A stretch of DNA of 64,000 nucleotides, from assembly GCA_016871275.1 (NCBI GenBank), contig VFZG01000003.1, forward strand, positions 1 to 64,000, read 5' to 3'. Below, in pieces: positions 18,267 to 25,785 of the stretch. Within the stretch, counting starts at the first letter, position 1. Each line of letters opens with the position of its first letter. Origin of the DNA: Acidimicrobiia bacterium. GTDB taxonomy: Bacteria > Acidobacteriota > Vicinamibacteria > Vicinamibacterales > UBA2999. Position numbers and translations under genes: made by a program. The notes under the pieces were generated by a model. That model was not told the DNA's origin. It did no database searches and saw only the letters and a list, made by a program, of their open reading frames with translations.

Positions 18267-18567
18267 GGTCCGGCTCGGCGCGATCGCGATGCTGGTGCTG
18301 CTCGCGGTCGCGCTGGATCTCCGCCGCGCACCGTCGGCGCAATGGACCACCGCGGCCGCGGTCGGCGGCATCAACCTCTACCAATCAACCCTGTCGCCGG
18401 TCTACGAATGGCTGGGCGTGCGCTGCCGATTCACACCCACCTGCAGTCACTATGGCAAACACGCGATCCAGAAACACGGCATCGTCCGCGGCGGGTATCT
18501 GGCGTCGACCAGAGTGCTTCGATGCGGGCCGTGGACGGCGATGGGGACCGTCGATCAGGTTCCGTAG
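18250..18567 (+). CDS. yidD: Membrane protein insertion efficiency factor YidD
   Basis: About 105 residues with the YidD signature CRFTPTCSHYGKHAIQKHG and RVLRCGPW, containing three of the conserved cysteines. An N-terminal hydrophobic stretch (about 8-22) precedes it. The family aids YidC-dependent membrane insertion. The usual neighbourhood is rpmH-rnpA-yidD-yidC, but here it stands apart, following a DUF4870 gene with 17 bases of overlap. The start codon is TTG at 18250; an ATG at 18289 is an alternative that would shorten the hydrophobic segment. Confidence 0.85.
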   Translation: MRTSSKVRLGAIAMLVLLAVALDLRRAPSAQWTTAAAVGGINLYQSTLSPVYEWLGVRCRFTPTCSHYGKHAIQKHGIVRGGYLASTRVLRCGPWTAMGTVDQVP

Positions 18568-18597
18568 GTTGCCGAGGTTCCTGGAACCGTTGCAGCG

Positions 18598-18978
18598 CTA
18601 GGACTCGAACAGCCCTCTCCCCTCGTCCTTGAGCAAGACCCACAACGAGTAGGCGCCAAGCGCGGTGCCGAACGGCAGCAGGATCAGATTGCCGATGGCG
18701 AGGCCAAGGCTCATCAGCCGCGCCGATGGTCGAAGCTTCTTCAGTTGGCGCCCGACCACGAGGTGCAGCACCGCCCACACCAGGGCGATCAGCGAAATGA
18801 CCGTGATCGTCACGCCGGTCAGCCGCGCGGCCATTTCCGATCCGAAGCGGACCGGGCCGGTGGATTCGGCGATCGCAAACGCGCCGCCCGCCAGGGCCAA
18901 GCCAGCCACCGCCACCAGCGCGAAGATGGCGCCCCAGGCCAGATACAACGTCGAGAGCAAATCGACGTGCCGCTTCAC
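18598..18978 (-). CDS. Membrane protein of unknown function
   Basis: 126 residues with three predicted membrane helices (about 10-34, 52-74, 87-113) and short charged loops (GRQLKKLRPSAR between the second and third). It ends KDEGRGLFES. No family recognised with confidence. It converges on yidD with a 30-base gap and lies downstream of the zinc-motif protein at 19061. Composition and the regular spacing of helices support that it is coding. Confidence 0.6.
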   Translation of the reverse strand: MKRHVDLLSTLYLAWGAIFALVAVAGLALAGGAFAIAESTGPVRFGSEMAARLTGVTITVISLIALVWAVLHLVVGRQLKKLRPSARLMSLGLAIGNLILLPFGTALGAYSLWVLLKDEGRGLFES

Positions 18979-19039
18979 GAGCAGAACTCCGCCACTGAGA
19001 TTGGGTGTTGGCTCCGCCTCGCTCGGGCAGTCTCTCGTG

Positions 19040-19058
19040 GCCCGGTCTCCGGCCGGGC
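19040..19058. terminator. GC hairpin beside the zinc-motif gene
   Basis: GCCCGG/CCGGGC stem with a 7-base loop, immediately after (minus strand) the stop at 19061. Preceded at 19003 by GTGTTGGCT, as is the hairpin at 11471-11487. No T-tract. Confidence 0.45.
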
Positions 19059-19060
19059 GT

Positions 19061-19591
19061 TCATGAGACGGCGACGCGAACGTCCACGCGGGTGCGCGGG
19101 CCGCGGGGCAGCCACAACGTGAAGCTGAACCGATCGCCGTCAGCGACGCCGGCCGGCACGCTCACGGTCAAACGCTGGGCCTGCAGCGCCTGGCCCCGGC
19201 CGCCGCACGGCTCGCACGGCTCGCTCCACACTTCACCGCGGCCGCCGCAGCAGGCGCAGGTGCGCGGCACTTCGACGTCGAGCGGCACCAGCGTGCCGGC
19301 AAAGGCCTGGTGTCTCGAAATGGTGATCTGCGCCTGCGCGATCGAATTCGCCGCTTCAGGCTCGCCGTGATCGCGGCGGAACCATTCAATCGCCGCGCGT
19401 GACGATGGAAAGTCGATCGCCACTTCGTCGGCGAGCGAGCGGCGATATGCGCGCTCGTGAGGCACAAGCGTTGCGAGCGCGACTCGCGAGGTGTCGAAGG
19501 GTCGACGATCGTGAAACACCGTGATGCCACGATAAAAGCGGTGCTCCGGGTTGTCAAGAACAGGAACACGACGCCGCCTGCGCCGGAGCAG
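19061..19591 (-). CDS. DnaJ-like zinc-motif protein (CxxCxGxG x2), start uncertain
   Basis: About 175 residues. The C-terminal half carries two CxxCxGxG motifs (CACCGGRG and CEPCGGRG), as in the zinc-binding centre of DnaJ, then a beta-rich stretch LTVSVPAGVADGDRFSFTL, which matches the start of the DnaJ substrate-binding domain. The N-terminal half (NPEHRFYRGITVFHDRRPF...) does not show an HPD J-domain. Two CxxCxGxG motifs instead of four suggests a reduced DnaJ-type zinc hook. The frame is open further upstream, but no ATG/GTG/TTG lies near a ribosome site and the divergent gene begins at 19625; CTG at 19591 or GTG further inside are possible starts. Confidence 0.6.
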   Translation of the reverse strand: MLRRRRRRVPVLDNPEHRFYRGITVFHDRRPFDTSRVALATLVPHERAYRRSLADEVAIDFPSSRAAIEWFRRDHGEPEAANSIAQAQITISRHQAFAGTLVPLDVEVPRTCACCGGRGEVWSEPCEPCGGRGQALQAQRLTVSVPAGVADGDRFSFTLWLPRGPRTRVDVRVAVS

Positions 19592-19624
19592 GTGCGAAGG
19601 CGGGACCTGCGTTAGGATGCAGGC

Positions 19625-19789
19625 ATGCCGAAAGAATGCCCGATGTGCGGCGAGTTCATGCGGCTGGTCACCCGCGAAATCGTCTCGCGGGTGCCGGGCT
19701 CCTCGCAGGACGTGACAACGCTGGTCCGCGAGTGGATCTGTCGGGAGTGTGATTACTTCGAAGACGACGACAGCGGCGGGTCGTCTTAA
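19625..19789 (+). CDS. Small zinc-ribbon protein
   Basis: 54 residues: MPKECPMCGEFMRL..., ending in WICRECDYFEDDDSGGSS. Two CxxC pairs (CPMC near residue 5 and CREC near 39) about 33 residues apart make a single zinc ribbon with an acidic tail. Small proteins of this pattern are frequent in Acidobacteriota but uncharacterised. Its TAA shares the palindromic TTAA with the stop of the convergent zinc-ribbon gene at 19786. Too short for most automatic gene calls; the cysteine pattern is the reason for calling it. Confidence 0.72.
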   Translation: MPKECPMCGEFMRLVTREIVSRVPGSSQDVTTLVREWICRECDYFEDDDSGGSS

Positions 19790-20007
19790 CGCGCGCCCAG
19801 CGTCAACAGCACTTCTTTGCGGATGGCGTCTTCCGCATCTTCGAAGTTCAGCGCCGTTTCGCACTCGTCACACAGCACTTCAATCACGCCAGGCTTGCTC
19901 TCTTCAGACACTTCGACCCGGCTGTCGTCGAGCTGGACGACGTGCATTTGCAGCGTTTTCACCAGGAAGTTGCGGGCATTCCCGCAGTTCGGACACGTCA
20001 ATGGCAC
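19786..20007 (-). CDS. Small two-CxxC zinc-ribbon protein
   Basis: 73 residues starting VPLTCPNCGNARNFLVKT and containing a second pair CDEC, then FEDAEDAIRKEVLLTLGAR. GTG at 20007 is chosen because AAGGAG lies nine bases before it; a longer form from ATG 20112 would overlap the end of addA by 58 bases and adds residues without zinc ligands. The middle (VQLDDSRVEVSEES) looks like a beta ribbon. Function unknown; it is the third small zinc protein in under 1 kb and lies directly downstream of addA on the same strand. Confidence 0.65.
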   Translation of the reverse strand: MPLTCPNCGNARNFLVKTLQMHVVQLDDSRVEVSEESKPGVIEVLCDECETALNFEDAEDAIRKEVLLTLGAR

Positions 20008-20054
20008 GTAGCGCGGCTCCTTGAACCCAGCAAATTGTATGGGATGGCCAGAGG

Positions 20055-22841
20055 CTAAGGCAAAGAAATTCGCACCCGCCGCAACGCGTGCGTCGTCGAC
20101 ATGCCGGGCCACGTGACGTGCTCGCCCTCGCCGGGAGCACCCAGCGCCGCGGTCAGCGACGCCGGCAGCACGCGGCCGAGTGAGCCGCGCTGCAACTGCA
20201 GCTTGTCCGCCGACACGGTTCCCGCGAGATACAGGCGATCACGGGCCCTCGTCAGGGCCACGTAGAGCAGCCGCTTGGTCTCTTCCTGCTCCTGCTCGTC
20301 GTCATCGCGATCGGCGGGATGGTCGTGATCGGTGATCGTGACGCTCGGCTCGTCCCTCGACGCTGCTCGGGACGACCCTGAGCGTGTCGCAGGGTCGCCG
20401 TCGACAGCTTCGTCATCGACGAATGGGGCCGGCGCGACCCGGATGTCGTCGCGAGTGACGCCACTGCCCTTGCCGATGTTGACGACGAACACGACGGGGA
20501 ACTCGAGTCCCTTGGCGGCGTGCACGGTCATCAGGTTCACGGCATCCGCCGCATCGATGATCGCGTTCGACTCGTCGCCGCCGGCGGCGAGCCCGTCGAA
20601 GTAGTCGGTGAGGCGCGTCAGCGTCGCATACCCGCGGTTCTGGATGCGGCGAATGAGTCCGCGGATCTTCTTCAGGTTCTCGCGCGCCTGACGGAAGCCG
20701 GTGCCGCCAATCTCCACGGCGTACGCGGATTCGGCCAGCACACGATCGACGATCTCCGCCGGCGGCACCTGATCGGCATCGTCAATCCAGCCGGGAATCG
20801 ATTCGCGGACCAGCCGCAGGCGCTCGCGATCGTCGGCGGCCAGCAACTCGGCTGAGGATGGCAGCTCCCCGATCAGTGCCAACGCCAGGCCCGGCGCCAG
20901 CCGCTTCAGCCCTTCGTCGGAAATCCGCACGATCCGCGAGCGCAGCAAAGCCGCGGCTCGCAAATCCGACGCGGGATCGGCAAGGTAGGCCACCAGCGCG
21001 AGCACGTCTTTCACTTCGTCGGTATCGAAGAAGCCGAGGCCTTTGTAGACGTAGTACGCAATCTTGCGTTTCGCCAGCGCCGCTTCGAACAGGGTGTGGC
21101 TGGCACGCGTGCGAAACAGCACGCCGACGTCCCCCGCTTCGATTGTGCGTCGCTCGCCGGTGTCGCGGTCGCGAATCGTCGCGCCCTGGGTGAGCAACCG
21201 CGCGATTTCCGCGGCTGCCGCTTCCGCCTGCTGCGCATCGGAGTCGGCGGCAATGAAGCCCAGCGCAGCGCTGTCGCTCGGCAGGTCCACCGTCGGGTCG
21301 GCGATCGGGAACGCATCCCGCTCGGAATACCGGAAGGCGTCGGGACGGTCCGGCGCCTTGTCGATGGCTTCGCAGACGTCGTTCACGAACGACTGCAACT
21401 CACGCACCGATCGAAAACTTCGCGTGATCGCGGCCCGCGCCGGCCTGTCCGGCCGCAACGCCTCAATGAAACCCGCGGCGGCGTCCAGCACGGTGACCTC
21501 GGCATCGCGGAAGCCGTAGATCGACTGCTTGCGGTCGCCGACGATGAAGATTGACGGGGGGATGGGCCCGTGACCGACACCGCCGCCAGCGCCCCACGCG
21601 CGCACCAGCTCGCGCACCAGCCGCCACTGCGCGCGGCTGGTGTCCTGAAATTCATCCACCAGCACGTGCTCGTACCGCGACTCCAGCCGGTAGCGGCTGC
21701 GTGAGAACTCGTCCATCTGTCCGAGCAGTCCGAGCGTGCGCTCCAGCAGGTCCGGGAAATCCAGGACACCGTGCTTGTCGAGCGTGCGCCGGTATTCGTC
21801 GACCGCGATCGCGAACAGCCTGCGGACACCGCGAGCCAGCACCAGGTTGATGTCCCGTTTGAAGGTGGCGATCGCCGCCTGCACGTGCGGACCGAGGCCG
21901 GACACCATCACCTTGTGCCGCTCGTAGTCGGCCGGCGACCTGAACTGCGCCTTGAGGTGCGCCGGCCGCTTGCGCGGCTCGCCCGACTTCGTGAGCACCA
22001 GATCGCTCAGCCGATCGAACACCGCCCGCAGCCGCGGCGGCGGCAGGGGCGGATCGGCCATCAGCTGCTGCATTTCATGCGCCAGCAACTCGAAATCCGC
22101 CGCCACCGGCCCGGTGGAGACGAACAGGTGGATGGCAGGTTCCCCACCGCCGGCAATCGACGACACCGCTCCACGCAGCGTCGTCAGCAGCCGCGCGCAC
22201 GCATCATCGACGTGCATGTCGCGCCCGCGCAGGAAGCGGTTCAGGGCGTCGCGCGCGACCAGGCGTCGATCGAGCAGCGCCGTGAGCGCCTTTCGCAGCC
22301 GTGGCTCACCCAGTTCGGTGAACAGCAGCGCGACATCGGCATCGGCCAGGGAGATGGCTCGGCCAATCGCCAGCGCGCTATCGAGCGCGGCCTCGACGAA
22401 TCGTGGCGTTTCGGTCTCGTCGGCGAGATCGAATCCGGGATCGACGCCGGCTTCGAGCGGGAACTCGTGCAGCAGCGACAGGCAGAACGCATCGACGGTA
22501 CTGATGCCGATGTCGCCGAACGCATCGCGAATCTCACGCCATCGGGCCGGGCTGATCCCGCCCTCGCGATGCCGTTGCCGCAGCGTCGCCATGACGCGCT
22601 GGCGCATTTCTGCCGCCGCCTTGCGCGTAAAGGTGATCGCCAGGATGTTGCGAGGCGAAACGCCCACTTCCAGCAGGCGGACGTAGCGATCGACGAGGAC
22701 CCGCGTCTTGCCGGTGCCCGCCGACGCTTCAAGGGCGACGTTGTGCAGCGGATCGACCGCCAGGCGACGCGCCCGCGCATCGGCGGTTTCGTGAGCCTCC
22801 GGCGAAGGCCGATCGAAGCTGAAGCTCGATTGCTCAGCCAT
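20055..22841 (-). CDS. addA: UvrD/RecB-type helicase, AddA-like, without nuclease domain
   Basis: 928-residue superfamily 1A helicase of the AddA/RecB type, the motor of the double-strand-break resection complex. ATG at 22841 (MAEQSSFSFD) is used; the longer open frame is the reverse of addB coding. Walker A is ASAGTGKT (about 39-46), with LAITFTRKAAAEMR following; later motifs are LVDEFQDTSRAQW, GDRKQSIYGFRDAEV, MTVHAAKGLEFPVVFV and LLYVALTRARDRLYL. The chain stops about 70 residues after the last motif, so the RecB-type nuclease domain of classical AddA (about 1200 residues) is absent. It overlaps addB by eight bases. A 47-bp repeat is carried in frame near residues 815-830. Confidence 0.88.
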   Translation of the reverse strand: MAEQSSFSFDRPSPEAHETADARARRLAVDPLHNVALEASAGTGKTRVLVDRYVRLLEVGVSPRNILAITFTRKAAAEMRQRVMATLRQRHREGGISPARWREIRDAFGDIGISTVDAFCLSLLHEFPLEAGVDPGFDLADETETPRFVEAALDSALAIGRAISLADADVALLFTELGEPRLRKALTALLDRRLVARDALNRFLRGRDMHVDDACARLLTTLRGAVSSIAGGGEPAIHLFVSTGPVAADFELLAHEMQQLMADPPLPPPRLRAVFDRLSDLVLTKSGEPRKRPAHLKAQFRSPADYERHKVMVSGLGPHVQAAIATFKRDINLVLARGVRRLFAIAVDEYRRTLDKHGVLDFPDLLERTLGLLGQMDEFSRSRYRLESRYEHVLVDEFQDTSRAQWRLVRELVRAWGAGGGVGHGPIPPSIFIVGDRKQSIYGFRDAEVTVLDAAAGFIEALRPDRPARAAITRSFRSVRELQSFVNDVCEAIDKAPDRPDAFRYSERDAFPIADPTVDLPSDSAALGFIAADSDAQQAEAAAAEIARLLTQGATIRDRDTGERRTIEAGDVGVLFRTRASHTLFEAALAKRKIAYYVYKGLGFFDTDEVKDVLALVAYLADPASDLRAAALLRSRIVRISDEGLKRLAPGLALALIGELPSSAELLAADDRERLRLVRESIPGWIDDADQVPPAEIVDRVLAESAYAVEIGGTGFRQARENLKKIRGLIRRIQNRGYATLTRLTDYFDGLAAGGDESNAIIDAADAVNLMTVHAAKGLEFPVVFVVNIGKGSGVTRDDIRVAPAPFVDDEAVDGDPATRSGSSRAASRDEPSVTITDHDHPADRDDDEQEQEETKRLLYVALTRARDRLYLAGTVSADKLQLQRGSLGRVLPASLTAALGAPGEGEHVTWPGMSTTHALRRVRISLP
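20351..20397 (-). repeat. In-frame dispersed palindromic repeat, copy A (in addA)
   Basis: 47-bp GC-rich imperfect palindrome matching the copy at 23013-23059 at 38 of 47 positions. On the coding strand it gives DPATRSGSSRAASRDE. Both copies are read in the same frame and orientation. Confidence 0.75.
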
Positions 22842-25785
22842 GTTCGGGAGCGCCCCCAACATTCCTGCAGACCGCGGTGAAGGCACACATCGTGCAGAGG
22901 TTCTTGGTTTCGGGCCGGGCCGGAAAATGGCCGGCGGCGATGTTGTCGAGTGCCGCCACCAGCCGGTGCCCCGCCGCCGCGACCAGGTCGTCGAAGTGAT
23001 GGCCGCGCTCTTCGCCCTTCGACGTCGCTCGGGGCGGCCCTGAGCGCGTCGACGGGTCGAGCGGCACCACGGCGCGCGGTCCCTCGAACGACAGGTACAT
23101 CGCCTCGCTGGCTGGGATGTCGCGCCCATGACTCGACCTCAACGAACTCCGCACGCACGCGCTGTAGATCGGCAGTTGCAGCGCCTCGCGCCGGTCGGGC
23201 ACGTACTTCGTCTTGTAGTCAATCAACCGGAACGTGCCGTCCTCAAGGAGGTCGACGCGGTCGATCTTGGCACGCAGGCGGACGTCGCGGCTCGAGCCGT
23301 CTTCGCCGGTAAAGCTGAACACGCCGTCGAGCTCGTACTCCATGAGCCGTTGCCGAATGCCGTCGCCGCGCTCCGCCTCCATGGCAAACACGCGATCGGC
23401 AATGCCGGAGCCGACCGCGGAGCCAAACAGCCTCGCCCGCTCCAGGGCGGCTTCCTCCGGCGGCAGCGATCGCAACGCCGGCCCGGCGATCTCTTCGAAC
23501 AGCGCGCGCGCGTCGCCCATCGACGCGGCCGTGATGCGGCCCTGTCCGCGCCCCTGCCATTCGTGAAAGAACGCCTCGAACAGCTCGTGCAGGAAGCGTC
23601 CGCGCTCGAGGGGCGATCGTGACATCTCGTCTTCAGGCTCTTCGCCGACCTGCAGCACGTTGGCCACGTAGAACTGGAACGGGCATTTCATGTACCGCTC
23701 GAGGCGGCTGACGCTGACCCGCGGCAGGGTCCAGGCTCCGGCTTCCCCTTCGAACCGCCGTCGATCGCGCGCCGCGCCGTTTGCCCGGAGGCGCGCCCAC
23801 GCAGAGTCGCTGCCGAGCGGATCCGTGGCCAGGGTCTCGTATGCGAACGCCGGCCGCTGCCGATCCTCTGTCGCCTTCTGCGTCGGCAACGCGAACGACC
23901 CCACCTCCTCGAGGAACGATGAGGGTTCGACCACCGCGTCGGATTCGAGGGCGAAGGTCGACAGCCGCACGGTGACTCGAGGCAGGCCGAGCAGGTCGCG
24001 GAATGCGGCGCGCGCGGATCGCACCTGATCGCGCTCGTCATTGATCGTCACGCGCTCGGGGCGCGAGGGTTCGAGCTGCGCAAGCAGCGCACGCGGGTAG
24101 AACACGTTGCGCCGGGGCCGTTCGGGCCACTCGCCTTCGACCAGCCCGAGGATCTGCGCCTCGTCGAGGTCGGCGAACCGGGCCGCCTGCGCATCGAGAA
24201 TGCGAAGGCCGTGGTCTCCGGTGTCGCTGGCGAACGTCTCGGCGCCGATCCAGCGGCGGACCGCCGCCGAGAGCTCGACCACGCTGCCGGCCATCGACGG
24301 ATCGTGGCGGCGATACGACTCCGACAGGCCGGCGAGGGCGGCATCGACCGCCGCGCGCGCGCGGCGGCGCCGCTCACGGTGATCGCGGTCGTGCGACGAC
24401 AGGAATGCGCGCAGCCGCTCGATCTGGTCCACCATCGGCCGCGGCTGCTGGAGCGGCTCGAGCGTGTCGGCGACCGTCACGGCAGCCTCCGCCGCCGCCC
24501 GTTCGACGCCCGTCCACTGTGTCACCAGCGATCGCAGCCGGTCGAGGCCGCCGAGGTAGCGCTGCTCGGCCATCACCCTGTTCAGCGCCGCGACGCTCGC
24601 GCCAAACGCCGTCTCGTCGTCCGTGAACTGAAAGTGCGGCGATCGCAGCAGGGCGATCGTCGCGCGGCGAGTGAAGTTGGCGGCGGCGCATTCAAGCACC
24701 AGATCCACCGCGGCGGCGTACGGCTCGGCCGCGAGCGGCAACGTATCGACCGCCAAGAATGGCAGGCCGGCGCCGGCAAACACTTCCCGCGCCAGGTAGA
24801 GGTACGGCAGCGGCCGCGCGACAATCAACCCCACCTTGTCGAGTTCAGCCACCGGGGCGGCCTGTTCGTCGGGGTGGCGCAGTCGTCTCGCCACCCCTTC
24901 CAGTTCATCCTCGCGGTCGCGATAGCAATACGCGACGCCTTCGTCCGGCACCATCAGCGTGGGTCCATGACCCTGGGCGCCGCCGCCGGCCTCGACCTCC
25001 TCGAGCTCCACGAAGGACAGCCGCAGGCGGTCCAGGTAACCCCCTTCGAGCGATCCGTTGGTGGCGAGCAGATCGAGGTGCTCGAGTCCTGGCATCGCCG
25101 TCCACAGCGTCACGTCGGCCGGCCAGTAACCGTCGGCATCGAACGGCCGGTCGCCAATCGCGACGATCAATCGGCGCAGCGGCGTGGGTGGCGCGGCGGC
25201 CATCAGCAGCGCGCGCGCGGCGTGCTCGTCGGCCGCGCCACCGTCGCGCAGGCGCTGCTCATACGCGCTGAACGCGCACGCCAGGAAGCGCGTTTGTTCG
25301 AGCAGCTGCGCGGCGCCGCGATCGGACTCGGCAGCGGGTTCGAGCTCGCCGCTCAGCAGCCGATCGAAATCGTCGATGCTGCGGCCGGCGCGCCGCACCT
25401 GGTCGTACAGCGACAGCATGTCGGCGACCAGCGCCGGGCGAACGTGAAACGGGGGCGGTGCGCCGGCCTCCTCCGCCTCGCGTCCGCCGGCGGCGAGCAT
25501 GGCTTCGCGCTCGAAGCTGCTGAGCAGGCGTGGCGGCGACGGCAGGCGATCGATCAGCAGCGCGTACAGGTCCGCCCGCATGCCAATGGGCGGCCACGCC
25601 GTTCGATCGCCAAGCCGCTCACCGATCGTTCGGCGCAGCTGCTTAGCGGCAGCGGTTGTTGGCACCAGGATGAACGTGTCGGGCGCGGTCGATGCGTCGA
25701 GGCTGCGCACCGCATCTACCAGCGCGCTCCGGTAGCCGGCCAGGTCTGGCGTCCGCAGCAGCCGGATGCGGCGGGACGTGATCAC
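22834..25785 (-). CDS. addB: PD-(D/E)XK nuclease/inactivated helicase subunit, AddB-like
   Basis: 983-residue partner of AddA. The N-terminal half has a helicase-like fold with no usable Walker A (FILVPTTAAAKQLRR in its place). The C-terminal nuclease has AKIDRVDLLEDG, LIDYKT and QLPIY, the RecB-family motifs. An Fe-S cluster clamp is indicated by CPFQFY near residue 700 and CTMCAFTAVC near 960. AddAB resects DNA ends for RecA-dependent repair. Since AddA here lacks its nuclease, this is the only nuclease of the pair. A 47-bp repeat is inserted in frame near residue 910. Its ATG overlaps the upstream secreted protein's stop (25782-25785). Confidence 0.88.
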   Translation of the reverse strand: MITSRRIRLLRTPDLAGYRSALVDAVRSLDASTAPDTFILVPTTAAAKQLRRTIGERLGDRTAWPPIGMRADLYALLIDRLPSPPRLLSSFEREAMLAAGGREAEEAGAPPPFHVRPALVADMLSLYDQVRRAGRSIDDFDRLLSGELEPAAESDRGAAQLLEQTRFLACAFSAYEQRLRDGGAADEHAARALLMAAAPPTPLRRLIVAIGDRPFDADGYWPADVTLWTAMPGLEHLDLLATNGSLEGGYLDRLRLSFVELEEVEAGGGAQGHGPTLMVPDEGVAYCYRDREDELEGVARRLRHPDEQAAPVAELDKVGLIVARPLPYLYLAREVFAGAGLPFLAVDTLPLAAEPYAAAVDLVLECAAANFTRRATIALLRSPHFQFTDDETAFGASVAALNRVMAEQRYLGGLDRLRSLVTQWTGVERAAAEAAVTVADTLEPLQQPRPMVDQIERLRAFLSSHDRDHRERRRRARAAVDAALAGLSESYRRHDPSMAGSVVELSAAVRRWIGAETFASDTGDHGLRILDAQAARFADLDEAQILGLVEGEWPERPRRNVFYPRALLAQLEPSRPERVTINDERDQVRSARAAFRDLLGLPRVTVRLSTFALESDAVVEPSSFLEEVGSFALPTQKATEDRQRPAFAYETLATDPLGSDSAWARLRANGAARDRRRFEGEAGAWTLPRVSVSRLERYMKCPFQFYVANVLQVGEEPEDEMSRSPLERGRFLHELFEAFFHEWQGRGQGRITAASMGDARALFEEIAGPALRSLPPEEAALERARLFGSAVGSGIADRVFAMEAERGDGIRQRLMEYELDGVFSFTGEDGSSRDVRLRAKIDRVDLLEDGTFRLIDYKTKYVPDRREALQLPIYSACVRSSLRSSHGRDIPASEAMYLSFEGPRAVVPLDPSTRSGPPRATSKGEERGHHFDDLVAAAGHRLVAALDNIAAGHFPARPETKNLCTMCAFTAVCRNVGGAPEHG
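23013..23059 (-). repeat. In-frame dispersed palindromic repeat, copy B (in addB)
   Basis: 47-bp imperfect palindrome, 38 of 47 identical to copy A at 20351-20397, encoding DPSTRSGPPRATSKGE on the gene's strand. It lies just before the Fe-S cysteines of AddB, apparently in a surface loop. Confidence 0.75.

Noticed and set aside
22842-23129. N-terminal extension of addA
   Set aside because: This part is read antisense-frame within addB and is Arg/Ser/Pro-rich; MAEQSSFSFD at 22841 gives the normal start.
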